Part shown: positions 1 through 5,915 of the stretch, in pieces | How positions within the stretch are numbered: position 1 is the first letter of the stretch | Layout of the letters: each line of letters starts with the position of its first letter | Source: JALUUH01 sp964636675 | Lineage (GTDB): Bacteria > Pseudomonadota > Gammaproteobacteria > S012-40 | Reading direction: 5' to 3' | Length of the DNA: 7,957 nt | NCBI GenBank assembly: GCA_964636675.1 | Contig: CAZWUO010000175.1 | Span: 1 to 7,957, forward strand | Notes under the pieces: model-generated | Seen by the model: the letters and a program-made list of their open reading frames with translations, nothing else | The model's database searches: none | What the model was told of the DNA's origin: nothing | Made by a program: the position numbers and the translations under genes

Positions 1-185
1 AGTGAACCTCTGAGTTTTTTCAAAGCAAGGCTGTGCTTGGATCTGCGCTTACGAAGCGCCGACTGTATTGCTGGCTTATTCATGGCGTAGCGCGCTCATC
101 CTCTGAGTGAATTCGACAAACCACCTCATTCGTTTTTTATTCAGCCACTTAACGATGCCTCATCGTGGTCAACTGCGGAATCTAG
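1..185. repeat. Intergenic repeat, copy 1 (partly diverged; left limit uncertain)
   Basis: Positions 77-185 align without gaps to 6976-7084 with about 15 mismatches in 109 by my count. The right edge in both copies is AACTGCGGAATCTAG. The left portion (1-76) is not clearly the same as the matching part of the other copy, except that both begin near GAACCTCTGA (4-13 and 6826-6835). A perfect 6-bp hairpin, GCGCTT-acg-AAGCGC, lies at 45-59, and an AGCGCGCT palindrome at 89-96. No transposase gene is visible, so this looks like a non-autonomous, MITE-like or REP-like element. The window edge may truncate it. Confidence 0.75.
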
Positions 186-392
186 GTCTAAACTTGTGAC
201 CTACTTCAAATAGGTTTATGCGATGGGCTCAAGGATTTTTGAAAAATAATCAGTAAGATAGTACCTATAGAATTTTTTGATCGTTTACCGTATGTGCAGA
301 GTATTATGAATTTTTTAGTTTTCATCGCTCTCGTCCATAAAGGGTAGCACTGCTGCGATTGTCTAAATTTGTTAGGTTTCTAGGTAAGAATT
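186..392. other. Intergenic stretch upstream of the PilZ gene; no gene seen
   Basis: This AT-rich stretch contains no open frame that I recognise. A possible plus-strand promoter is TTGATC at 277-282 with TATTAT at 302-307, but the 19-bp spacer is long and the call is weak. A short inverted repeat, ACCTA/TAGGT, lies near 200-216. I see no match to a c-di-GMP riboswitch core or any other RNA family I know. Confidence 0.4.
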
Positions 393-740
393 ATGTATGA
401 CAGAAGAATAGCCCAAAGAGCAAGCGCTAATTATCCAGTGACAATTTATACATTATCTGGACAAGCACATAAAGCGCGCTTAGTTAATATTTCTGCTACG
501 GGGTTGGCAATACTCTTTAGTTCTCCGGCGGATGTTGGGGTTAAGCTTTTGCTTAAATTTAATTTATTTATTAATAACCAGCGCAAGGAAATTAAGGTGG
601 GTTGCACGGTAGTGCATTCTTATCTCAAAGGTAATCAATATTATATTGGAATGTCTTACTTCCGCAATACGCAAACCCAGGAAAACAATATTATTGCATA
701 TGTCGAGGAACGAATGAGTTTACAAAATATTGCGATTTAA
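393..740 (+). CDS. PilZ-domain protein, probable c-di-GMP receptor
   Basis: This 115-residue protein is essentially a single PilZ domain, the usual size for stand-alone members. Both parts of the family's c-di-GMP binding signature are visible: an RxxxR motif near the N-terminus (R5-I-A-Q-R9) and an (D/N)xSxxG motif (N32-I-S-A-T-G37). Beta-rich segments follow, with the typical late 'YYIGMSYF' strand near residues 83-90. There is no signal peptide or membrane segment, so it should act in the cytoplasm, binding cyclic di-GMP and passing the signal to an unknown partner (motility, surface or secretion processes in known cases). It stands alone on the plus strand and converges with the DUF3047 gene. 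The ribosome binding site is poor (AGGTAAG upstream of ATG), but no better in-frame start exists. Confidence 0.88.
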   Translation: MYDRRIAQRASANYPVTIYTLSGQAHKARLVNISATGLAILFSSPADVGVKLLLKFNLFINNQRKEIKVGCTVVHSYLKGNQYYIGMSYFRNTQTQENNIIAYVEERMSLQNIAI

Positions 741-749
741 ATTTCGCAA
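730..749 (-). terminator. Weak hairpin between convergent genes, possible terminator of the minus-strand block
   Basis: TTGCGA (730-735) and TCGCAA (744-749) form a 6-bp stem with an 8-nt loop. Read on the minus strand the hairpin is followed by TATTTT, so it would serve the DUF3047/mgtE transcript better than the PilZ gene. The left arm overlaps the end of the PilZ coding sequence. The stem is short, so this is only a candidate. Confidence 0.3.
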
Positions 750-773
750 AATACTAATGAACGTGCACGCTCC

Positions 774-1412
774 TTACTCGCTTGAAAAATAGATTTGGCC
801 ATAATAGGCAGTTGCTGCAGACTTGGTGTTATCGCCATCGGTCATGATAGCAATTGCGTCCAATGAATTAATATCTATTCCAAATAGACGTTTAAAGTCT
901 TTTTTCACGTTACGTTTTTCTGTTTTCCAGGTACCTGTGAAGTTTTCACCGGATTGTATGGCAAACATTTTCACATTCGCCGTATAAGGATTATCCCATG
1001 CGGTGTTAATTTTCTGCTGACTCGCCCAAACGTAGTTTATAGCCCGTGTTTGCCAAAAAAATAGGCCACCTGATGAGATAACAGAAATTCGCACCGGATA
1101 GTCGTCGCCGGTTTTTTGGGTTTCATTATGGTTGTTGTAAGTATTATTAATTTTCCATGACCAGTTAAGATACGGTGTTTGGGTCAGATCAATTTTTGTT
1201 GCATTAATTAGTCCTGATGCAGTTCCATTGGTACGTGCGCGCAAGACCTGTTGTTTTCCCTGGCGAACAATTTCGTAAAGCGTTATTCCACTAAATTCTT
1301 GTTTTTCCCATCCTGATAGCGATTGCTGTGCAAAATTGCCAAGCCGTATTTCTTGTGAATATACGGCTAGAGAGAAAAAGAGGCTGCATAAAAAAAAGAG
1401 GAGGTTCGGCAT
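774..1412 (-). CDS. DUF3047 family secreted protein
   Basis: This 212-residue protein has a clear N-terminal export signal (hydrophobic stretch in about residues 3-17, ending VYSQ-E), so the mature protein is probably periplasmic. The body matches what I know of the DUF3047 family: 'LNWSWKI' near residue 82, 'KTGDDYPVRI' near 100-109, 'INYVWAS' near 124-130, and 'LDAIAIMTDGDNT' near 184-196 followed by 'YYGQIYF' at the C-terminus. The family has no established biochemical role that I know of; its fold is probably a beta-sandwich. The ATG lies three bases after the mgtE stop with no good Shine-Dalgarno sequence, which suggests translation coupled to mgtE. Family assignment is from memory of the motifs and fairly sure; function is unknown. 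Confidence 0.8.
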   Translation of the reverse strand: MPNLLFFLCSLFFSLAVYSQEIRLGNFAQQSLSGWEKQEFSGITLYEIVRQGKQQVLRARTNGTASGLINATKIDLTQTPYLNWSWKINNTYNNHNETQKTGDDYPVRISVISSGGLFFWQTRAINYVWASQQKINTAWDNPYTANVKMFAIQSGENFTGTWKTEKRNVKKDFKRLFGIDINSLDAIAIMTDGDNTKSAATAYYGQIYFSSE

Positions 1413-1415
1413 TGT

Positions 1416-2765
1416 TTAGACTAAAAATGTAGCCGCCAGGCCAAGAAAAGCAAAAAAGCCGACTACATCGGTGATGGTTGTTAACACAACACTGCCCGCT
1501 AACGCTGGGTCGGCACCCAGTTTACGCAAAATTAACGGAATGGTTGCGCCGGCTAATGCCGCAATGATTAAATTAAATAATATAGCTATTCCTATAATAA
1601 TTCCTAACGAAGTGTTGTCAAACCAAACATAGGCGATAAGCCCCACGACGCTGGACCAGAGAATGCCATTAAGGACTCCAATGGCAATCTCTTTCCGAAT
1701 GAGGGCTTGGCGGTTGGCAGGAGCAACGGTTCCTGTGGCCATGCCGCGAATGACCAAGGTCAAGGTCTGGCTGCCTGCAATTCCACCCATGCTTGCTACG
1801 ATGGGCATTAACACCGCGAGTGCGACTAGTTTTTCAATAGTCGCATCGAATTGCCCAATAACCCAAGAGGCAAGTAGCGCGGTCAATAAGTTAACGCCTA
1901 ACCAAACAGACCGTCGGCGTGTGCTCAGCACTACGGGTGCGAACATATCATCTTCTTCGTCGAGGCCTGCATGGCTAAGAAAGGTGTGATCTGCTTCGTC
2001 TCGAATAATGTCGACAACATCATCAATCGTGATTCTTCCAAGTAGCATTTTGTGGTCATCAACCACTGGCGCGGAGACTAAATTTCGTTGTTGGAATGTT
2101 TTTGCAACATTGGTTGAAGAGGTGTTTACCGGAATGCCTTTGACGCGGGTATTTAATACTTCTGCGACGGTAAGCGACGGGTCGTGGGTTAACAAGGAAG
2201 AAAGTGACAGTGAGCCAAGAAATTTGTCATCTCGGCTTACAACAAAAAGATTGTCTGTCATTTCAGGTAGGTTTCCACGAAACCGGATGTAGCGCAATAC
2301 CACGTCCAAAGAAACGTCAGGTCGCAACGTAATCGTGTCCACGTTCATCATGCCGCCGGCTGTATCTTCAGGATATTGTAATACGGATTCCAGTCGATGA
2401 CGGTCTTGTTTGTCCATCGAACGTAACAACTTATCGGTGACGGTTTCGGGTAAATCAGGGATGATGTCGGCGAGATCATCGGTTTCAAGATTTTCCGCCG
2501 CTGCGACGAGTTCATCATTATCCATTGAGCCAATGAGGCCAGATCGCACGTCATCATTGACCAGGAGGAGTACATTACCATTGACATCAGCACCAATAGC
2601 TTGCCAGACGGCAAGTCGTTGCTCCGGCGGGAGAGATTCTAGTGCATGGGCGATTTCTGCAGGGTGATATTCTGCGAGACGGTTTTTAACTTCGCGTGAG
2701 TGTTGTGCTTCGATGAGTGCGTTGAGGAGTGTCACTAGGTCGTGGGTGCGGTCTTGTTGTTCCAT
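1416..2765 (-). CDS. mgtE: Magnesium transporter MgtE
   Basis: This 449-residue protein has the normal MgtE length and domain order. The N-terminal superhelical domain (about 1-130) contains 'AEIAHALESLPPEQR'. A pair of CBS domains (about 135-255) follows, then a linker and five hydrophobic segments from about residue 286 to the end. The pore-region hallmarks are visible: P321 followed by G327-G328 and Q333, and an ITD motif with D433, matching the Mg2+-coordinating aspartate near position 432 of the Thermus protein. It imports Mg2+ across the inner membrane; in known members the acidic N and CBS domains sense cytoplasmic Mg2+ and close the pore. A Shine-Dalgarno AGGAAG (2772-2777) sits 6 nt before the ATG. 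It is followed after 3 nt by the DUF3047 gene. Confidence 0.96.
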   Translation of the reverse strand: MEQQDRTHDLVTLLNALIEAQHSREVKNRLAEYHPAEIAHALESLPPEQRLAVWQAIGADVNGNVLLLVNDDVRSGLIGSMDNDELVAAAENLETDDLADIIPDLPETVTDKLLRSMDKQDRHRLESVLQYPEDTAGGMMNVDTITLRPDVSLDVVLRYIRFRGNLPEMTDNLFVVSRDDKFLGSLSLSSLLTHDPSLTVAEVLNTRVKGIPVNTSSTNVAKTFQQRNLVSAPVVDDHKMLLGRITIDDVVDIIRDEADHTFLSHAGLDEEDDMFAPVVLSTRRRSVWLGVNLLTALLASWVIGQFDATIEKLVALAVLMPIVASMGGIAGSQTLTLVIRGMATGTVAPANRQALIRKEIAIGVLNGILWSSVVGLIAYVWFDNTSLGIIIGIAILFNLIIAALAGATIPLILRKLGADPALAGSVVLTTITDVVGFFAFLGLAATFLV

Positions 2766-2789
2766 CGTTTACTTCCTAGCATCAACCCT

Positions 2790-2795
2790 ATTATA
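2790..2795 (-). promoter_or_regulatory. Perfect -10 box (TATAAT) upstream of mgtE
   Basis: Read on the minus strand, TATAAT lies about 25 nt before the mgtE ATG, which would give a short leader of roughly 18 nt. No convincing -35 hexamer is found at 16-18 bp spacing (TTGATG is near, but about 21 bp away). In the 97-nt gap between ptsH and mgtE, this suggests that mgtE and DUF3047 can be transcribed apart from the phosphotransfer genes. Confidence 0.4.
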
Positions 2796-2862
2796 TTGAC
2801 AGGAACGCTGAGAACTCATCAAAATAGCTTTGACGGTGTACTCGTTCTAAGACATTACAGTA

Positions 2863-3132
2863 TTATTCTTTTTCGCCAAACTTATTGTCGACCAATTGCT
2901 TTATTTCTGCATAAGCTTGCTCTTCATCAACGCCGTTGAGTATCGTTTCAAGTTCTGTTCCTTTCGCGGCTGCTAACATCATTATGCCCATAATGCTTTT
3001 ACCATTCACTGTACGTTCTCCCCTGGATACACTAATGTTACAGTGAAACTGAGAGGCTAAAGTGACAAATTTAGCAGCAGCGCGGGCATGTAAGCCAAGC
3101 TTATTAATGATATGTAATTTTTGTTTAATCAT
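2863..3132 (-). CDS. ptsH: Phosphocarrier protein HPr
   Basis: This 89-residue protein is a full-length HPr. The active-site segment is 'LGLHARAAAKF', with phosphorylatable His15 and the usual Arg17. The second site, 'GKSIMGIMMLAA', contains Ser46, the residue phosphorylated by HPr kinase; the hprK gene lies three genes upstream in the same block. HPr takes a phosphate from enzyme I (not encoded here) and passes it to EIIA proteins; Ser46 phosphorylation lowers that transfer and turns HPr into a regulator. It starts 12 nt after the EIIA stop, with only a weak ribosome binding site (TGAG). It could equally be named npr, since it probably works in a regulatory rather than a sugar-transport chain. 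Confidence 0.95.
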   Translation of the reverse strand: MIKQKLHIINKLGLHARAAAKFVTLASQFHCNISVSRGERTVNGKSIMGIMMLAAAKGTELETILNGVDEEQAYAEIKQLVDNKFGEKE

Positions 3133-3144
3133 TATGCATGCGAC

Positions 3145-3549
3145 TCATTGCTCAAAATAATGAATTTTGCAATCCATTATACCTTCTCGTCCACCGCTTA
3201 TTGCTTTTTCAACAAGTTCTTCCAAATTGAGTCGGGGGTAATTAAATATTCTTATCAGCATTGGTAGATTAACCCCTGAGACAACTTCAACATGGGCCAT
3301 TTTTTTCATTGCGCAGGCGATATTACTGGGCGTAGATCCAAAAATATCGGTAATCACTAAGACGCCATCTCCTGTATTTAGTTGTTCAACTTTACCTTGT
3401 GCATCACTAATTTGTCGCTCAGGTTCGCAGTCTCGATGAATAGATTGCACGATAACTTCTAATGGACAGAATCCCAAGGTGATGGTTGCTGCTTCGACTA
3501 ATGCATTTCCTACTTGCTCGTGAGAAACGATAAGAATTCCAACCGTCAT
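3145..3549 (-). CDS. PTS EIIA component, mannose/fructose family
   Basis: This 134-residue single-domain protein matches the EIIA-Man fold. The N-terminal strand 'GILIVSH' ends in His10, the expected phosphorylation site. 'VLVITDIFGSTPSNIA' (about 63-78) is the family signature, with D68 and the GSTP turn, and 'VVSGVNLPML' (about 89-98) is the second conserved strand. It should accept phosphate from HPr in the cytoplasm. The usual EIIB, EIIC and EIID partners are absent from the window, which argues for a regulatory output. The ATG overlaps the rapZ stop in an ATGA arrangement, with AGAGAG about 5 nt upstream, so translation is probably coupled to rapZ. Confidence 0.93.
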   Translation of the reverse strand: MTVGILIVSHEQVGNALVEAATITLGFCPLEVIVQSIHRDCEPERQISDAQGKVEQLNTGDGVLVITDIFGSTPSNIACAMKKMAHVEVVSGVNLPMLIRIFNYPRLNLEELVEKAISGGREGIMDCKIHYFEQ

Positions 3550-4400
3550 ACAAGCTCTCTATGCCGGGCGAGCACATCATGTTCATCGTGGAAGTATGCG
3601 GCGAGCCGCTCAACCAAATATACTGAACGATGTTGTCCACCAGTACAGCCAATAGCAACGGTGAGGTATGATCGATCAGATGCCTTTATGCTGGGTATCC
3701 ATTGCTCAAAAAAATTCTTAATGTGATCAAACATATTATTCACCATGTCATGTCTTTCTAAAAACGCATGCACTTGTTTGTCTCTACCCGTGAGTGCGCG
3801 TAGCTGGGGATCCCAATACGGATTGGGCAGACATCGAACGTCAAAGACATAATCAGCATCTACCGGAATTCCGTGTTTGAAGCCAAACGATAAGAACATC
3901 AACGAGAGTGCTTGTTGTTTTTTCCTACCTACGCGTTCCCGTACGAGATCTCTCAGATGGTGGATGTTGCTGTGGCTACTATCAATGAACAAACTAGCTT
4001 GTGAAAAAATAGGTTCGAGCAGGCTGCGTTCTTTGGTGATAGCTTCGGGTAAGGCGATATCTCCTTTGGTTAAAGGATGTTTGCGGCGTGTTTCGTTAAA
4101 ACGTTTTATGAGTATATGATCATCAGCGTTAATAAATATAACTTGGCAGTCTAATTCAGCGTCACGCAAGCCCTGCAATATCGATGGGAAGCGGCGTATA
4201 TCTTCTGAGCGGTTGCGGGCATCTATTCCTACGGCGGCATTTTCATAGAATTTTTCCGGGGTGCTCAACATCTGAGCTGCGAAATTTGCAAGCAGGCCTA
4301 TTGGAAGATTGTCAATGCAGAAAAAGCCCATATCTTCTAACACGTGTAATACCGAACTCTTACCCGATCCAGATAAGCCGCTGACCACGATAAGTTTCAT
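3546..4400 (-). CDS. rapZ: RapZ/YvcJ family nucleotide-binding protein
   Basis: This 284-residue protein is a full RapZ/YvcJ family member. The N-terminal P-loop domain carries GLSGSGKS at residues 8-15, then 'CIDNLP' (28-33), 'GIDARNRSED' (about 58-67) and 'FNETRRKHPL' (about 99-110). The C-terminal domain has 'YVFDVRCLPNPYW' (about 180-195) and 'GCTGGQHRSVY' (251-261), the segment that in E. coli RapZ contributes to the aminosugar-phosphate pocket. In E. coli RapZ steers RNase E to the sRNA GlmZ and controls GlmS; in other bacteria the family's role is less clear. The last residues read 'ARHRELV' and lack the lysine/arginine tail of E. coli RapZ. It starts 3 nt after the hprK stop, with AAGG 7 nt before the ATG. 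Confidence 0.95.
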   Translation of the reverse strand: MKLIVVSGLSGSGKSSVLHVLEDMGFFCIDNLPIGLLANFAAQMLSTPEKFYENAAVGIDARNRSEDIRRFPSILQGLRDAELDCQVIFINADDHILIKRFNETRRKHPLTKGDIALPEAITKERSLLEPIFSQASLFIDSSHSNIHHLRDLVRERVGRKKQQALSLMFLSFGFKHGIPVDADYVFDVRCLPNPYWDPQLRALTGRDKQVHAFLERHDMVNNMFDHIKNFFEQWIPSIKASDRSYLTVAIGCTGGQHRSVYLVERLAAYFHDEHDVLARHRELV

Positions 4401-4403
4401 ATA

Positions 4404-5309
4404 TTAACCTTGTTTAGGTAATTGTTGATATTCAATGGAGGCACTTATTATTGGCGTTAATAAATTTTCTGCTATGGCTTCAATTTTTTTTGCCAAGCTC
4501 GGTTCGCCCGAGTGCAAATCCCACTCCGGAATATTAACATCAAAATAGCGCTGGCTTGATTTTTTTATGGTAATTAATGGGGCCTCGCTGATGTCGCGCT
4601 GTTGTGCCGTCGTTAATGTGATAATGGCGGATATCTGCGTTTCCTTGCGTATTTTGCTGAGACCGTAAACTTGCGCTGCATTGATTAGTCCTAAGTCACG
4701 TACGTGCATTAATCCAACCGTATTGGATGGGCACTGGGCAAATATTTTTTCCACAGATAAGGCATAAATATCTGCGATATCATCGGCGACCAAGCAGTGT
4801 CCGCGTTTGATGAGCTGCAATGTGATAGAGCTTTTGCCAACTCCAGGTTCGCCGACAATGAGTATGCCCTGGCCATAAATTTCTACGACGTTAGCATGTA
4901 CTGAGAGTTTAGTAGAAAATTGGGCGACTAATGAACTTTGTAAGGCATCGGGTAAATGAGTTGCTGGGTTATCAACAGAAAAAAGACTGAAACTATTTTG
5001 CTGGATAAGCGCATCCGGGAATGTTTGCTGTGTGAGGTCAATGAGAGCGAGGCCTGTATTAGGCGTAAGCTTATTGATGAAGTGACCCAGTTGTTCGTTA
5101 TCTAGCGTTGTTAAATAGCGGTTTGCATGCTGGTCAATCAGCTGCAAAGCATGCCAGCGAATGGGATTTAACATGCCGCTTAAGTGGTGTTGTTTATGCG
5201 TTGGGATTTGAATTTTGTGTGTGTTAAGGGCCTTGCCGCCGACCCAGTTCAGTTTAAACAGCTCTTGCTCGCAGTTCATGAGGTCTTGCGTACTCAGCTG
5301 AACTGACAT
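4404..5309 (-). CDS. hprK: HPr kinase/phosphorylase HprK
   Basis: This 301-residue protein fits the two-domain HprK layout: a poorly conserved N-terminal domain (about 1-130) and a C-terminal kinase domain. The kinase part shows 'VHANVVEIYG' (137-146), a Walker A loop GEPGVGKS (153-160), 'KRGHCLVADD' (168-177) and the family signature region 'HVRDLGLINAAQVYG' (202-216). It should phosphorylate and dephosphorylate Ser46 of HPr, whose gene lies downstream in the same block. Compared with the canonical forms I remember, the Walker loop is followed by Ser rather than Glu, and the signature EIRG is HVRD. The Shine-Dalgarno AAGGAG (5320-5325) is strong and 10 nt before the ATG. It is probably the first gene of the operon. 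Confidence 0.93.
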   Translation of the reverse strand: MSVQLSTQDLMNCEQELFKLNWVGGKALNTHKIQIPTHKQHHLSGMLNPIRWHALQLIDQHANRYLTTLDNEQLGHFINKLTPNTGLALIDLTQQTFPDALIQQNSFSLFSVDNPATHLPDALQSSLVAQFSTKLSVHANVVEIYGQGILIVGEPGVGKSSITLQLIKRGHCLVADDIADIYALSVEKIFAQCPSNTVGLMHVRDLGLINAAQVYGLSKIRKETQISAIITLTTAQQRDISEAPLITIKKSSQRYFDVNIPEWDLHSGEPSLAKKIEAIAENLLTPIISASIEYQQLPKQG

Positions 5310-5386
5310 TTTTTTTAGACTCCTTGGGCCGTATGGTGTTGCTCATCGTATATTTGAAAGCATTAAGTCTTACTATTTTCTTGGTA

Positions 5387-5392
5387 ATTATA
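5387..5392 (-). promoter_or_regulatory. Candidate -10 box for the hprK-rapZ-EIIA-ptsH operon
   Basis: Read on the minus strand, TATAAT sits about 78 nt before the hprK ATG, inside an interrupted palindrome GGTA-ATTA-TACC (5383-5394). A 4/6 match to the -35 consensus, TAGACT, lies 15 bp further upstream, which is a short spacer; it overlaps the last codons of the HxlR gene. The leader would be around 70 nt and shows no recognisable riboswitch. Confidence 0.4.
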
Positions 5393-5410
5393 CCTATCGT
5401 GCCTCTCAGT

Positions 5411-5743
5411 CTATAGATGTTGTCTCTCAATCAATTTGCGCCCAAAAATTTTCATTTGCTCAATGATGGGAAGAATTTCTTTTCCTTGCTCGGTTAATGA
5501 GTATTCAACTCGTGGTGGTATTTCGTTATAAGCTTTACGGCGTAGAATGCCTAAGTTTACTAAATTCTTAAGCTCCTGTATGAGCATTTTTTCGCTGATC
5601 GCGGGAATTAATCTTTTCATTTCTCCAAAGCGCCTTTTTTGATCTCCGATTTCAAAAATGATTTGCAATCGCCATTTTCCAGCAATAATTTTGAGTGCCT
5701 CACTTACCGGACATAATTCGCTAGTATTTTGAGTTTTTTTCAT
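5411..5743 (-). CDS. HxlR-type winged-helix transcriptional regulator
   Basis: This 110-residue protein has the standard size and sequence of the HxlR (DUF24) family. The N-terminal 'CPVSEALKIIAGKWRLQIIF' (11-30) is the family opening. The helix-turn-helix covers about residues 39-68 ('RFGEMKRLIPAIS', 'LKNLVNLGILRR') and the wing is 'PPRVEYSLTEQGKEI' (about 76-90). Cys11 is the only cysteine; the equivalent cysteine senses quinones or aldehydes in several studied members (YodB, HypR, QorR). It is transcribed away from an NmrA-like oxidoreductase gene, the arrangement seen for E. coli ytfH/ytfG, so that neighbour is its probable target. It has no clear Shine-Dalgarno sequence before the ATG. 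It acts as a DNA-binding dimer in the cytoplasm. Confidence 0.92.
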   Translation of the reverse strand: MKKTQNTSELCPVSEALKIIAGKWRLQIIFEIGDQKRRFGEMKRLIPAISEKMLIQELKNLVNLGILRRKAYNEIPPRVEYSLTEQGKEILPIIEQMKIFGRKLIERQHL

Positions 5744-5767
5744 GGTGTTTAGATTTCTAAAAGATTG

Positions 5768-5773
5768 ATTATA
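5768..5773 (-). promoter_or_regulatory. Candidate -10 box of the HxlR-type regulator gene
   Basis: TATAAT on the minus strand, about 25 nt before the regulator's ATG. The -35 position (about 5790-5796) has only a poor match and falls inside the first palindromic operator box, so binding there would block this promoter and give autoregulation. Confidence 0.45.
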
Positions 5774-5779
5774 TTAAAA

Positions 5780-5816
5780 ACTTACTAAAAAGTATGTTCC
5801 TTACTATTAGGTATGT
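5780..5816. promoter_or_regulatory. Tandem imperfect-palindrome operator, probable HxlR-type binding sites
   Basis: Two 18-nt boxes lie 19 bp apart: 5780-5797 and 5799-5816. They share 14 of 18 bases, including CTTACTA on the left and GTATGT on the right. Box 1 is a near-perfect palindrome (ACTTACT-aaaa-AGTATGT, one mismatch between the arms); box 2 is less symmetrical. The pair sits immediately upstream of the -35 box of the oxidoreductase gene and over the -35 region of the regulator gene. A lone further half-site, GGTATG, is at 5832-5837. Confidence 0.6.
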
Positions 5817-5818
5817 AC

Positions 5819-5847
5819 TTGTCTATTGTAGGGTATGCGACTATATT
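5819..5847 (+). promoter_or_regulatory. Sigma70-type promoter of the NmrA-like oxidoreductase gene
   Basis: The -35 box is TTGTCT (5819-5824, 4/6 match) and the -10 box is TATATT (5842-5847, 5/6 match), with an ideal 17-bp spacer. Transcription should begin near 5854, leaving a leader of about 60 nt. The -10 box is embedded in a perfect 13-nt palindrome, GACTA-tat-TAGTC (5839-5851). Confidence 0.6.
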
Positions 5848-5915
5848 AGTCAATATGAAAATATTCTTTTCATGAAACTTAATCTGACAAACAAGCAACT
5901 AGAAGGAGTCGTGTA

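Noticed and set aside
186..392. A c-di-GMP riboswitch ahead of the PilZ gene
   Set aside because: I looked because of the PilZ neighbour, but the conserved core bases of the known c-di-GMP aptamers are not seen.
762..769. Palindrome CGTGCACG between the PilZ and DUF3047 genes
   Set aside because: An 8-bp palindrome alone is too short to call an operator or terminator.
1663..2667. Open frames on the plus strand (1663-1989, 2008-2292, 2410-2667) and one on the minus strand (2348-2614) inside mgtE
   Set aside because: They lie opposite or out of frame with a well-supported mgtE frame and encode no recognisable protein.
2742..2939. Plus-strand frame across the mgtE-ptsH gap
   Set aside because: It overlaps both genes in antisense, and the peptide has no recognisable features.
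3419..4384. Frames overlapping the EIIA and rapZ genes (3419-3658 minus; 3514-3726, 3877-4119 and 4184-4384 plus)
   Set aside because: They are alternative-frame reads of conserved genes and show no family features.
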